Assembly: GCA_002900995.3 (NCBI GenBank) | Contig: CM035306.1 | Coordinates: 1,550,001-1,614,000 of the forward strand | Direction: 5' to 3' | Source: Ganoderma boninense | Taxonomy: Eukaryota; Basidiomycota; Agaricomycetes; Polyporales; Polyporaceae | Length of the DNA: 64,000 nt | Part shown: in pieces, positions 15,384-30,389 of the stretch | Numbering within the stretch: the first letter of the stretch is position 1 | Layout: each line of letters opens with the position of its first letter | Notes under the pieces: model-generated | The model's input: the letters and a program-made list of their open reading frames with translations, nothing else | What the model was told of the DNA's origin: nothing | Database searches by the model: none | Position numbers and translations under genes: made by a program

Positions 15384-17973
15384 ATGTCGGCCACCATGGC
15401 CACCGCAAGCTCCGCCATCTCGACCCTATACCGCATTGCGGTCTATCTCTTCCTCGAAGCCGTAGGCCTTTGCCCATCCTCGCCCGTCGGCCCCCATTCT
15501 CACAACTCCTGTCCTGCAGGTTCCAAAAGGGGAGCTCAAGTACATAATACCCGCCCTCTATGTCCTATACCTCGTGACATCATATTCCTCCACACCTCTC
15601 TTCAACGAACCTCTAGTAGTCAAGGAAGAGGTCACTGTCGTCCAGGAGGAAAAGAAGCTAGAAAAGAACGGAGATGTTGTCACAGATATTGCCGTCGTCC
15701 AAGCGACCGCCGTGACTCCTGTGCCCGAGTCCTTCAACGTGAGTAACACGCCTCTTCGTGCCTTCTCCCCTTCTTAATCACGTCGCCGCAACGCGCCAGT
15801 GGAGGTCTGCGCTCTCCACTCTTATCTTCTCCGTTCCCTCCCCCGTGCGCGCGTTGCGCTTAGCGAACCTCGGTATAAACACCCTCCTACTTTTGGCTGT
15901 CGCCGAGTTCGTTGCCATCCCTTACTTTGATGACGCGTCTCGCGTCGTGTACACTCGTGTGGGCGCCCTTTCCCCTGATACAGCCAAGATCGTTGTTCGT
16001 TATCCTCCAAGCGACAACGCAACAGAGAACATTGTCCGTATTTCCTACCGTCAAGCCACGTCCTCTACCACATCGCCATGGCGCGAAGGTCCCGTTGTCA
16101 ATCTCACAGCAGAACTCGATTGGGTTCAAACTGCACGTCTTACTGGGCTATGGCCGACCACAACTTACGAATGTATGTCGCCAAGTTCGCGTGTTCATCA
16201 AAAACTTACGAGTGTCATCCGCCTTTAGACCGCTTTGAACATATCAACGACACAAGTATCACCGTACTGCCCTATCCTGCAGAGCCCATTCGCTTCCGCA
16301 CGTTCCCAGACTCGCGCCTGCAAAGCGGTTCCAACTTCCGTTTCATCGCGTCCTCATGCATGATCCCCAACTTCCCATATGTCCCTCTCCAAGCTCGCAG
16401 CATCAAAGGTCTTGACCTTCTTTCTGACTACCTCTGGCCTTCCAAGCCCGAGATCGTTGCGCCATCTACTAACGAGCCATCTGGTTTGTCGGAGAATGGC
16501 TCAAACGCTGCTGAGACAGCCTCTGCACTTAATGCCTCATCTGAGAATGTTACTTCTCCTGTTGCCGAGGCGATCCCCGCCGTAGCGGCGGTCGAGATGC
16601 CTGCTCCACCTACAGAATTCATGATCTTTATGGGTGATTTCATCTACGCCGATGTACCCGTGTACTTCGGCGACGACAAGGAGGCTTACCGCCGTCTCTA
16701 CCGCCGCAATTATAATAGTCCGAGCTTCCGGAAGGTCTACGAGCGGTTGCGTGAGTTCCCCGCATTCTTGGGCGCACTGCGAATTGGGGCTGACGGAATG
16801 TTTCAGCCATTTTCCATACGTACGACGATCATGAGGTTTGGGGTCTTTCGACTTCCCTTCATCCTAGCTATCGCTCACAACGCTGTAGATCATTAACAAC
16901 TACGTCGGCCAAGGAAACAGCTCGCAGGAGCCGTTCCCCAATGCAGCGGATGCGTTCAGTTTGTACAATGCTGACGCGAACTACGACCCTTCGACCGAGG
17001 GCGAGTACTACTACGACTTCCGCTATGGGGATGCTGCGTTCTTTGTCATGGACACCCGACGCCACCGCTCTGACATCACTACGGAGGACCCTTTAACGCA
17101 CACCATGCTCGGCGACAAGCAGCTCGCAGCGCTCCACAACTGGCTCGGCAAGGTACGTGCTCGCTTCGCTCGCCTTCCATTCATGTTGCTGCCCATATCT
17201 CACCTATCTCCTGCGCGCTACCCTTTCTCAGGTGAACAACACCGCAGTTTTCAAGTTTGTCGTGACCTCCGTTCCCTTCACATCGCTCTGGACCCACGAC
17301 GCCATCACGGACTCGTGGGCAGGCTTCCCTGTAGAGAAGGACGCGCTGCTGCGCGCGCTCCACACCGTGCCGAACGTCATCATTCTCTCTGGCGACCGCC
17401 ACGAGTTTGCGGCGATCGAGTACGAGAGCGGCGACCACGGCTACAATGTGCTCGAGGTCTCGACGAGCCCAATGAGCATGTTCTACGTGCCGCTCATCCG
17501 CACCCTGCGGCCGAGGAGCGAGCAAGTCGTGAATAAGACCGTCGAGGAGGTCCTTGTTGCGGAAGACGGGACGAAGGAGGTCATGCAGTACGTCGTCGAA
17601 GTGCCAAAGGAGAAGGTCATCAGGTACATCGGGGAGGGCAACTACAAATGGTCGGTCGCACTTTTTCCGCCGTGGCGAGGCGCGGTGACTGACGTTCGTC
17701 GGTTCTCGGCAGGTCTTCGCTCGAAGTCGATACGAGAGACTCTCAGCATCCTATCGTGAGACTTGAAGTTGTCATCGACGGCAAGCCTGCGTACAAGTGC
17801 GTGGTGTCCTGCATCACCCTTGACCATGCCTATTGACCCTGTTTTCGTTTAGCCTCGAAGTTGTCGGCAAACCTGTGAAGCTACAACTATCGACGGCGCT
17901 CGGTGCGCTCGTCCCGCAGTCCTTGAAGGGCATGCTCGACAAGATGGGCTTCAGGCCAAGCAAGTGGTTCTAG
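15384..17973 (+). CDS. PhoD-like membrane-anchored metallophosphatase
   Basis: Member of the PhoD/alkaline phosphatase D superfamily of phosphodiesterase or phosphatase enzymes. Metal-ligand motifs are all present in order: GDFIYAD (about 16635), TYDDHE spanning an intron (about 16812-16834 to 16890), and SGDRHEF (about 17390), plus the YDFRYGDAAFFVMDTR core. Upstream are two hydrophobic segments (about 15555-15600 and 15870-15920), so the catalytic domain probably faces a lumen or the outside. Introns of about 50-65 nt interrupt the gene, including one at 15502-15521-type distance after the first short exon (15384 to about 15463). The C-terminus carries a tail ending FRPSKWF, stop 17971-17973. 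The natural substrate cannot be told; basidiomycete homologues are mostly uncharacterised. Divergent from the formin, convergent with PEX6. Confidence 0.88.
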
Positions 17974-18366
17974 AGTTTGGATTTCAGCAATGTTGTTCAA
18001 TGTTGTCTCTCCGCGAGAACGTAGACGTGGTGTGGATGTACTGGTATTGTCGTTGGTAGATACTGGAGGTCCGGGCTGCGAGACGTCATATCGTGTATTT
18101 GTTTTCATGTTGTGCGATGAACTTTGTATGTTATGTTACGTTTACCCCTCATAACGAAGTTTTCCATGGCATACTCTTCCAGACATTCATACTATCCGTT
18201 GGCCAGACAAGATCAGATTATCCTGAGACGCTCTCGTGTACTCCGTGGTCACCAGCAGAGTAATTGAGAGGAAGGGGAAGAGAGCGGGCAAGCTACATAG
18301 CGCAGACTAGCCCAGTGTTCACACGAGTTTGGATGGGTTATACTTGGCGTGCAATCACTCTTACTA
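17974..18366. other. Convergent intergenic region
   Basis: The 3' ends of the phosphatase (+) and PEX6 (-) face each other across 393 bp. The sequence is AT-richer than the flanking genes and shows only what 3' UTRs would contain; no gene is seen. Confidence 0.5.
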
Positions 18367-22299
<3,933 letters not shown>

Positions 22300-22722
22300 G
22301 GAAGAGCGAGGACGGCGCGTCGCAGCAAGCGCCCGGGCTCCATCTTTTCGAATCACGCGTCTGCGTCAGGTTCAACATCCATGTTTCGCCCGTGTTTATT
22401 CCAGGTCCTTATCCCCCGCTTCAAAGCTTCCGCCATCATGTTGCAGAAACATGGCGACCTTCAGAATGCCGGCCAACTGGTTGTAACGGACATTGCTCAG
22501 CAGGTAAGGTTAAGCATCGCATGAGACCCTGTATCTTCAGTAAACAGCTATACGATGTATGTACCAACTGTAATGTCCATATCATGAAGCCATTCTTACA
22601 CACGGACGTTAACGCTGAGGACAGATCTATGATCTGGGACGATGCCATGGGGAAGACTAAGCGATAGGTACCATAGAAGAATTCCGACCTACTTCTACTT
22701 AGTTGGAATGAATCAAGGGCAG
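22300..22722 (+). other. Intergenic region with a possible small spliced gene
   Basis: Short + strand frames from ATG 22381 or 22438 run to a plausible donor at 22504 (CAG|GTAAGG), and a second frame from about 22546 ends at a stop at 22665-22667. Spliced, this would give a 60-80 residue protein with a CxxC pair that I do not recognise. It may equally be the PEX6 promoter and 5' UTR. Kept as an unproven possibility. Confidence 0.2.
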
Positions 22723-23547
22723 TCAAAGTCCAGGTTGCGTGGGCGCATACAAAGACAGACTCGTGGCCGAGATGTAATAAGGTAAGGTCTCCGATTTACA
22801 GAAATAAAAGGTCAGCTTTCCCATTTCGTCTGATCGACCATCAAGGCATTGAATCAATGAGACGCGCGGATGAATGAAGGCGGTATGAGGACATACGGCA
22901 GGGTTTTTCTTGAAATCCTCGTAAGTCTCTCGATTGAAAAAGCTGACCTCGGATTCATTTTCTGTCGTTCTGCATCTGAGCGATGATGTGGATGTTAGAG
23001 GGGACAGGATGATCGCACCAAGACCAAGGTCTGCGAGTATCCTGGAATCGTCCTCGAATATCCACTCGTCGTGGTCCAAGTTAATGATGAGATTTGTCGT
23101 CTGCTCCGAATTAATCAATCCAAGGGACTAGGATGAAGTATTGATGGTGGTTGGCTCGCCTTGGCCCCATGTGCCTTGGTATACAGCTTGAGTGTATCTT
23201 GCAAAAGATCAGGTGCCCGTTCCGGTACGCATGTATGGAAGCTTGGGCTCACCTAAGACTGCATTACGATATGGCTTCCATCCTGACTGGGACTGGATTG
23301 CTAGAGGATGGATTGATCGCGTGTTTCGGGAGATGGCTCGCAGTCGTAATAGGGCGGATCAATGATTACCTTGGCGGACTTTTTCTTTCAATTCGGAGAC
23401 TGTATTTTGCTCGAGGTTGATATGGTGGAGGACGAGACTGCGCTCTGTTCTGTATTCGAAGGATTTGATGACGCGGATGGTGAGGGTTGCGTCGGTCTTG
23501 GGGAGAGAGAGATTTGTGGGCGTGTCGTCGATACCGTCTGAGAACAT
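22723..23547 (-). CDS. UPF0538 (C2orf76-like) family protein
   Basis: Small conserved eukaryotic family of unknown role. The spliced protein follows the animal C2orf76 pattern: a beta strand TLTIRVIKSFEYR, a central exon reading DTLKLYTKAHGAK (about 23198-23160), then LIINLDHDEWIF, a hydrophobic LGAIILSP segment, and the family-typical acidic VSFFNRETYEDFKKNPA. Exons: 23547 to about 23371; a small exon near 23277-23250; 23198-23160; then from 23100. The third intron (23159-23101) has a GC donor. After NPA there is a good donor (GTATGT at about 22898), so the natural C-terminus may come from a short last exon; unspliced, the frame runs on to 22723. Start 23547 is the first ATG in frame. Confidence 0.72.
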
Positions 23548-24810
23548 ATTTTCGGGTGGATGTGTTCAAGGCGACGGTAAATTGAAGGCGAACTGGACCA
23601 GTTGGGGGCAAGCTTGAGGATGCTGATGATTCTCGTCTAGACGCTGTGCTCCCACTGCGGCATCGAATATCGATCGGCGTTACTTTTGACAGCAGATCTC
23701 GATCCATCTTGGCCACGCCGCAGGAACCACTTTGGGTAACCAACATTCACCGCTCCTCTCCGGCGCCGGCGAGTCCACCTCCGCTCTCTCCGCTCTCTCG
23801 CACATCCTCCTGGCCCTGGCTCGTCTCCAACCACACTTCAGCCCAATCCCCGTCCTAAGCTCAGGCACCCGACCTTCGATGCTGCCAGAATTCAAGGCCA
23901 TCCGTCGCCCTCTCGATCCACCCTTGACCTAGACCAAGAATTGCCAATGGAACATTTACACCCGCCTCTACCAGTGCCATGAACATCCCAGTATTGATCG
24001 GCATGTGTTGGCATCGCTTCTGCTCCACCTCTCCAAGTTCAACACCGCCGGAAGCGGAGCTATGACGGGCCTTCCCGAATCTCTTTTTTTTCTGACGCTC
24101 ACGATCCAACAGTGTTCTGCTTTGAGATCGTCTCCTCAGCCGCTTCCCTGCACCAACAGCGCGAAGCGCCCCTGTAGACACAATACAGTGTTACCGAATG
24201 CTTCCTGAGTCAGACGGGCTGCCGCATTATGTACCTGCCCTGGCCCAGGGTCCTCTGTCACTCCTCGTCCCCCTTCACAATCCACGTTCCGCAATTCTCC
24301 AGTCCAGGCCGTCACGAGGAGTGTCATTGACACGATACTTGCTCGGAAGTCAGCCCTCCGCCATCCTTGTGGTGTCCCTCTTCCATGACGAGCACGAATC
24401 ATACCTCGGCACTGCAACTATCGCCGCCCAGCACTCGTGCGGCGACTCGTGGGCCCGGTGCTCAGCGTTTGGGGCCCTGGCGATATCGGCAATTGGGTCT
24501 ACTTCGCGCAGCCGGTGGATCGTACGAGGAAGTACCAAGTGTTGAGACCTATCTGGACGTCATAACCATCGGCAGGCTGTACCCGTCCAGCTGGGGTTGA
24601 AGGTATAAAAGCCCGCACTCTAGGCTTGACCCCCCTCAGCGGTCTCCGCCTCACATTTCAGTCAGTACCTCCCTCATTACCCCCAATATCCCTTGGCTCA
24701 CCTTGTTACATTTCAGACTCAACTATCGCTTTCTCCTCTGCATAAATTTGTCCGGTAAGGGCTTGTTTGGTGGCAAGTCCTAGTCGTATTCTCACCAAAT
24801 TCTCCCAGAC
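23548..24810. promoter_or_regulatory. 1.26 kb divergent intergenic region; TATA box before the decarboxylase
   Basis: No ORF here has a recognisable domain or consistent codon bias. A TATAAAA box at 24604-24610 lies about 200 bp upstream of the decarboxylase ATG, followed by a CT-rich leader with a possible 5' UTR intron (about 24665-24716, GT to CAG). A strong TATA box suggests regulated rather than housekeeping expression. Confidence 0.5.
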
Positions 24811-26130
24811 ATGTCGTACACCCCGACTACCCCCATTGTCCAAGAGTTGGTCGACTACTTCTCCGAGAACCCCGAGTTCAAGACCGCCTTTGAACAGTCC
24901 TTCTTGATGGCCTACGCTACCGGCCTTCGCGAGTTCGACACGTTCAACATTCACTCCGTCGACGACTACCTCCGCTACATGGACGAATACGTTCACTGGG
25001 TCCCGTCCGAGAACGTCTCCGGGACCAATGTCTACAACCACATTTGCATCTTTTACTTCATTCTCGACCTCCCTCCCGTCCGCGACCACCAGAGCCCGAT
25101 TGACCCTTCTTCCCGCAGCCCCTGGCGGTGGTTGTCGGAGTGGCTCATCAAGTACGCCAAGGAGATGGGCAACTGGATGGACTTGCCGGGCTCTATCAAC
25201 GAGGAGACCATCGAGACGTTCGCTCAATCCCCCGCATACCGCGATACTCCGGAGACCGACTTCTACGACCAGTACCCCAAGCCGCTCTGTGGGTGGAAGA
25301 CCTTCAACGAGTTCTTCGCGCGCCACATTAACAAGACATTCCGACCCATCGCCGCCCTCGACGATCCCACCGCTATTGTCAGCCCCGCCGACTGCTCCTT
25401 CGACGGCACCTGGCCGGTCAACGAGGACCCCGCGAACGTGACCACGTTTGATGTCAAGGGCGTGCCATGGAGCATCAGCCAGCTCCTTGACGACGAGGCG
25501 TCGGGGACCTACTTCGGCCCCCTCTTCTCCGGTGGTATGTTCACGCACTCCTTCCTCAACACAACCGACTACCATCGCCAGCACGCGCCCGTCGCCGGCC
25601 GCGTCATCGAGGCCAAGGTCATTCCCGGGCTCTGCTACCTCGAAGTCGTCCTCAAGATGTCCGAGGCCACCGACGATAGCCCTGACAGCACGCCGCAGCC
25701 GCGCCTCGGCATGCACCGCCAGATGCTCCCCAAGGCCGCCGACCCCACCGTCGTCCCCCACCAGGCAGTCATCCGCGCTAACAAGAAGGCGAAGGCCGTC
25801 CCCGTGTCGACGACCGGCGAGCTCGTCCCCGACGCTCCTGACTCCCCTGGCTACCAGTTCATCCAGGCGCGCGGGATGATCCTCATCGAGAGCGAGATCG
25901 GGCTCGTCGCCGTGCTCCCAATTGGCATGGCGCAGGTGTCGTCGGTCGTGCTGAGCGTCAAGAAGGGCGATTGGGTGGAGAAGGGCCAGGAGATCTCGTG
26001 CTTCCAGCTGGGTGGGTCGGATATCGTGATGGTGTTCCAGAAGGACGCGCAGGTCCAGCTCGACCAGGAGAAGAACGTCCACTACAAGTTCGGGAGCAAG
26101 ATCGGAAGCGGGCAGCGCGTGGCCAAGTAG
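24811..26130 (+). CDS. Phosphatidylserine-decarboxylase-fold, pyruvoyl-type decarboxylase (PsiD-like)
   Basis: Intronless 439-codon gene, unusual in this intron-rich window. The C-terminal two thirds is a phosphatidylserine decarboxylase domain: FLNTTDYHRQHAPV (conserved His of the self-cleavage machinery, about 25553-25595), HRQMLPK, and the self-processing site LGGSD with its Ser at about 26016, where family members cut themselves to form a pyruvoyl cofactor. There is no membrane segment or targeting peptide, unlike Psd1, and no C2 domain, unlike Psd2. An N-terminal extension of about 130 residues and a GGS site resemble the tryptophan decarboxylase PsiD of Psilocybe, so the substrate may be an aromatic amino acid. 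That is inference; the GGSD site departs from the usual LGST or GGSS. A decayed second copy lies at 30390-31115. Confidence 0.85.
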   Translation: MSYTPTTPIVQELVDYFSENPEFKTAFEQSFLMAYATGLREFDTFNIHSVDDYLRYMDEYVHWVPSENVSGTNVYNHICIFYFILDLPPVRDHQSPIDPSSRSPWRWLSEWLIKYAKEMGNWMDLPGSINEETIETFAQSPAYRDTPETDFYDQYPKPLCGWKTFNEFFARHINKTFRPIAALDDPTAIVSPADCSFDGTWPVNEDPANVTTFDVKGVPWSISQLLDDEASGTYFGPLFSGGMFTHSFLNTTDYHRQHAPVAGRVIEAKVIPGLCYLEVVLKMSEATDDSPDSTPQPRLGMHRQMLPKAADPTVVPHQAVIRANKKAKAVPVSTTGELVPDAPDSPGYQFIQARGMILIESEIGLVAVLPIGMAQVSSVVLSVKKGDWVEKGQEISCFQLGGSDIVMVFQKDAQVQLDQEKNVHYKFGSKIGSGQRVAK

Positions 26131-27285
26131 ATGGTATGTCTTGACTGGTATGTCTCATGTACGATCAATGACGCAATTGGTGGTTAACCGCATGTTTACA
26201 GCACCCGAGCGTGGCGGTGTACGAGTAGACTCGAAGAGAGGTTCGAAGCTGGATATCTGGGTCATCCTTGCCCTGTACTACGTAAATGTCAACCAAGTAT
26301 CGTGTACTCAGCTTGTCATGATGTTTTGCCCTATACACGATACTTATCAGTAGCTGGAAGACGCGAACGCTGAGATGGAGCTGAATCGCGTGCATGGTTC
26401 ATTTGAATTCAATCAGTAGCCAAAAATGGACTTCACGATGCGGTCCATGATAATGGTCCAATATCCATGGCTGTCTTCAGCTCACGAGCTTGCGCGAGCT
26501 CGTCGGAAGACACAAGGGGCGTTGGTTTCGGGCTCTTTTGTGAGAAGATGGCGAAAGACGCAGGGGAGGTTTTAGTCCTCGGCCTTTTGTAGGATCTTAT
26601 CTCCATCCATGACCTAGTCTGGCATGCATGATAGCTGCGTTGAGGAGCGAAGAGAATACGGTTGTAGAGAGCACCATGGTGCGCAACCATGGATAAGATC
26701 CAGTACTTAAAGTGACATTGATGTTGAAGAACAGTTGTCGGTGCTATGTAGGTTCACGGTCGGTAGGAGGTCGAGTACCAGTCCCATGATATCAAACGCA
26801 TACATTCCCCCGACAAAGTCTTTATTGAAATTAGTACGAATGATGCCTGGAAACATGGAAGCACTCACTGTTCTGCCAGGGCAGCCCATGCGCCATCTGC
26901 AGGCCATGGCGAAGAGCTACCCGCTACTTGTAAAGCGCTTATTACTCGAGTACTTATGGCATGTTCGAGAGCGCAGTCAAGCAATTCTACCGCTTCTCTA
27001 GTACGTGTATAGAATTCCCCAGTGCCATGGAATCATGCTGGAAATGTGCAACTAGAACTTAGAAGCAAGCGCGCGCAGAGGGTGGGCACAGACACGAGAA
27101 GCGCCCGTGCTGCACGCTTTTTCACATTCGTCCATCGTCCCGTCCATCCTGCCCAGGCTCGCGCTCGACGCCTGCCTTTCCTGCTGTTTTTCATCTACCC
27201 TTCAAGTCACTGTTTCCGATACCAGTGGCACGTTTATCTTGGGGTATTATTGCAAGGCTTGCTTGACCGTATATTTGTCTCGAAT
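26131..27285 (-). other. Intergenic region with an unrecognised multi-exon candidate on the minus strand
   Basis: Between about 26990 and 26434 the minus strand offers linked open segments with plausible splice sites. One exon (about 26848-26710) encodes a hydrophobic stretch around YAFDIMGLVLDLLP. A following open frame (about 26706-26434) ends in a Lys/Pro-rich part and a Glu/Ala-rich tail. An alternative 3' exon would end KSIFGY at about 26419. I recognise no family. It could be a small real gene or a remnant. The rest, up to 27285, contains the GAR1 promoter with a CT-rich leader. Confidence 0.3.
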
Positions 27286-28111
27286 ATGAGTCGAGGAGGT
27301 CGAGGAGGATTCGGACGTGGTGGAGGTGCGCATTCTAGGCTTCTTTTGTTGGGTGTTGTGCTGGAGCAACGCGAACACATGCTCTTACAGGCCGGGGTGG
27401 TGGTAGGGGCGGATTCCAGCAGAGGGACTTTGGTCCCCCAGACACTGTTCTCGGTGCGTTTGCTTCTGGAATCGCTTCATTCACACAAGCTCACGCCGAA
27501 GCCCTTTCTTGGACTACAGAAATGGGGACATTCATACACGCAGTAGAAGATGAGATGCTTTGCCAATCAGTCATGCCCGACAAGGTCCCCTACTTCAACG
27601 CCCCCATCTACCTCCAAAATAAGTCCGTCATCGGACGTGTGGACGAAATTCTTGGCCCTATCAACGAGGTCTACTTCTCTGTCAAGATGGGCGACGGCAT
27701 GGTCGCAAGCAGTTTCAAGAAGGGCGACAAGGTGTACATCGGTGGGGACAAACTGTTGCCAATCGACAGATTCCTGCCGAAGCCCAAGGTGGTCGGTGTG
27801 TACTTCGTCTGCTTCATCTGCTCTTCTTGCCATTCATGGTCGAATGAAACTGGCAACATGTTGCAGGTGTCAAAAAGCCGCGCGGCGCGGGCGGGCGGGG
27901 AGCCCCTGGTGGACGAGGACGAGGCGGCCCTGGTGGGCGCGGTGGTCCTCGAGGAGGCGGGCGTGGTTTTGGTGGTGGACGAGGTGCACCAAGAGGAAGA
28001 GGTGGCCCCGGTGGCGGATTTGGCGGTGGCGGATTTGGCGGTGGTGGAAGGGGTGCACCGAGAGGACGCGGTGGAGGAGGTCGTGGCTTCGGTCGTGGCC
28101 GGGGGTTTTAG
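27286..28111 (+). CDS. GAR1: H/ACA snoRNP subunit Gar1
   Basis: Gar1 is a core protein of H/ACA ribonucleoproteins that guide pseudouridylation of rRNA and snRNA in the nucleolus. Start [14 protein letters not shown] at 27286 (short N-terminal GAR box, split by an intron), then the conserved beta-barrel core with [25 protein letters not shown] and [18 protein letters not shown] (about 27525-27790), and a long C-terminal Gly-Arg-Phe-rich GAR domain after an intron at about 27798-27866, ending GRGF, stop 28109-28111. GAR boxes are normally arginine-methylated. The first intron (27338 to about 27390) and others are about 50-65 nt. Its 3' end lies 150 bp from that of the convergent kinetochore gene. 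Confidence 0.93.
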
Positions 28112-28261
28112 CGAGTGGATCTGGAGGTACGGTTGTTGTACGAGTTTGTCCGCTATATCATTTCGCTCTCGCCTCCTTCATCAAGTCATGAAAACGAGTA
28201 TGTATGAAGATGTCCAGGTGGATCAAGATAGGGCTACAGTGGAGGAAATACGGTGGTAATG

Positions 28262-29125
28262 CTACAATTTCAGGGACTTGATCTCTTCCGTGACGGTCTT
28301 GACTCGTTGAGAACGCGCGAGCTGCACTGGTACGGCCTGCTTCAACTCCTCTACTAAGGCGAACGTCTGAGATGCCACTTCGCCAAGACGCTCATATGCA
28401 CCAGGAGGGACTAGAACAAGGTGAGAAAACAATCGTAGAACGACGGAGAGTGGGTGGTACGCACTGTCTTCCCGTGTTGTGGCATCATCATCAGGGACAT
28501 CCTCCAACGTTGCAGCCTCGTCTGCGTCGAGATCCTTCTGGGTGGCCAAGAGGTCATGGATTTGCTTCTGGATTTCGTCGGGTTTTGTGCGACGCTCGCG
28601 AGCGATTTGCAAGTCCCATCGTAGACTCTGGTCTGAGAGAGACCAGATGTGGCGGTCGAAACCTTCATCAAATGGCTCGGTGTCTGGATGCTAAGGATTG
28701 AGTAGAGCTGCTGGTGTGAGTGAGGGGAGGGACGGACCAACTTCGTGCTCGTTCAAATCCTCGAGATTTTGACCGTTGACGCGAACATTTGGACGGGCCA
28801 TTTCGAAGGTGCGGTCTATGAACTGTGGGCATTATGATCAGGGTGGTGAGGTTGGAGTAAGAAGGAGAGGACAGACGCGGTGAAGATGGGCAAGGAGGAG
28901 TTGGCGGTGCTGTTGAGAGTCGTTGGGGGAGAGATGCTCGTCGAGGGCGGCAAGAGCAGCGTTGGAGTAGTTTCTCTTGATGCGGCGCCAGTCATCGAGG
29001 GTTTCGACGGAGATGCGGGGGATGTCCTCTCGCTGCGAGTCGAGTGCCATCGTCGCGTCGTCGTCTTTGGGCCCTTTTTGCACCCTCGGCCCAACTTGAA
29101 CTTGAGCTTCAACCGTGGCCGCCAT
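28262..29125 (-). CDS. Mis14/NSL1-like kinetochore protein (MIND complex)
   Basis: Probable Mis14/Nsl1 subunit of the Mis12/MIND complex, which links inner kinetochore to the Ndc80 complex. Exon 1 (29125 to about 28877) encodes an acidic start and a helical segment ending HRQLLLAHLHR. The next exons read FIDRTFEMARPNVRVNG, then a helix with ERRTKPDEIQKQ (about 28615), an acidic linker, and a last helical exon with LGEVASQTFALVEELK, stop at 28262. The FIDRTFEMARPN element and the charged central helix are the parts that match the family. Length is about 215 residues, normal for it. The family diverges fast, so the call rests on pattern and size. Convergent with GAR1. Confidence 0.66.
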
Positions 29126-29488
29126 CACGGTGTGGCGTGCGACGTCGCGTCCTGTCACGCGTCTGTCACACTGGATTTGTCTCTGTGAGCGAGTCTTGGC
29201 CTCGGATGGCACGCAACCTCGTTCTTGATTGTGCTCAGCAAGAGTCGCAAGGATCGCCCAGAAGCCTCTGAACCAGAGCCTCCACGAAAGGTGTGTCCAT
29301 GATATTGACTGCATCCTATCCCTGTGCGCTTGCGACATATAAGATCAAATCCTCTTCTCGTCCCCTCACTGGCACTCCTGGTCGTGGCCTCATCCAAACT
29401 ACCCAATCGTGCCCCAGACTGTGCCGCCCCATATATTTCTGACCTCACTATCCTCCAAAATCAACCCCTTGTCAACCGTGCCTGCCGT
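29126..29488. other. Intergenic region between two minus-strand genes
   Basis: This 363 bp holds the 3' UTR of the small gene to its right and the promoter of the Mis14-like gene. No gene or RNA is seen. Confidence 0.4.
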
Positions 29489-30119
29489 TCATGTGCAATG
29501 CGGCGCCGCCCCGTCACCCCCTGGCAGCGCCGCCTCCTTCTCCGCTGGCTGTCGACGAAGCGGCCACGAGCGTCGCGGATGTACCCTTTTGCGTTTCGGG
29601 GAGCGAGGTCAGACAGGTGCATCATGCATGCGTGGAGGAGCGCCATGTTTGCCGGTCTGTGGGCCACTCACCTCGTCGGGTGCGGTCCAGGTGGACGCGG
29701 CCGTGGCGGAGGCTGCCGCCGATGCTTTGGTAGGTTTATACTTGTCTGCGTATGCCTTCAGCTGTGGAAAGACGTGTCATCGTCCGGGTGTCATCGTCAA
29801 GGTGGATGTACGTAATGAATGGATGCTCGGAAAAGATAGGTGGACGACATGTAACGAGTGGCGGATTCTCGGAACAGATCCAGACCAGAGACGTGATGCG
29901 CACCTGTATCATCTGTTTCTGCGTGAGCTTTCCCTGCTTGGCTAGCTCTCCGAGTTTGTCCATATTTTCTATGAGGAGTTGGGCGACGTGCTCGCCGGTC
30001 ATTGGCTCTAGATCTCCCGTCTCCGTCTTTAACGCATTTCCGAGTGACGCCATGTTAAAGTCGCCTTGCTGGCTAGCGGGTTGTGCCGGAGGTGGTTGGG
30101 CAGGCGTGTTAGATGCCAT
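29489..30119 (-). CDS. Small unknown protein, about 120 residues
   Basis: I do not recognise the family. ATG at 30119 opens a Pro/Gln-rich leader, then a helical core with GEHVAQLLIENMDKLGELAKQG and, across an intron (about 29902-29749), KLTQKQMIQ joined to LKAYADKYKPTK. The tail is Ala/Ser-rich and a further intron (from about 29672, GTGAGT) would lead to an acidic end stopping at 29489. The regular amphipathic helix and consistent splice sites make a real gene likely, and the composition (short helix, low-complexity flanks) suits a nuclear or scaffold protein, but no function is claimed. The 3' exon is the least certain part. Confidence 0.5.
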
Positions 30120-30389
30120 CTCAGAATGACAGAAAACTCAGAGGAGGATGAGAAGACGAGGGAAGAGCACCAGGAGAGCAGCTCTGGGCGATACCACGGG
30201 CAGCCTTTGTTCACGCGGTCCGCCGGCTCTCTTTCTCTTTCTAGATCTGCTTCCATCTCTCTCATCGTCTCCGCCACTACAACGCAACCTCCTTGCGTGC
30301 CCTCGTTTAAGATCAGAGTGGTCTCTCCTACCCTCCTTCGCAACTCATGTCCTCAACATACGCTTCTTGTCGTAAAACAGCACAATATC
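30120..30389. other. Promoter region of the small gene; no gene seen
   Basis: About 270 bp of mixed composition between the minus-strand gene and the start of detectable homology to the decarboxylase pseudogene. Confidence 0.35.

Noticed and set aside
15124..15465. Possible short + strand gene before the PhoD-like phosphatase
   Set aside because: Low-complexity product; overlaps the start of the phosphatase, whose ATG at 15384 is in another frame and leads into conserved sequence.
29155..29448. Minus-strand open frame, 97 codons
   Set aside because: Lies between two supported genes, overlaps upstream sequence of the Mis14-like gene and has no conserved motif or splice support.
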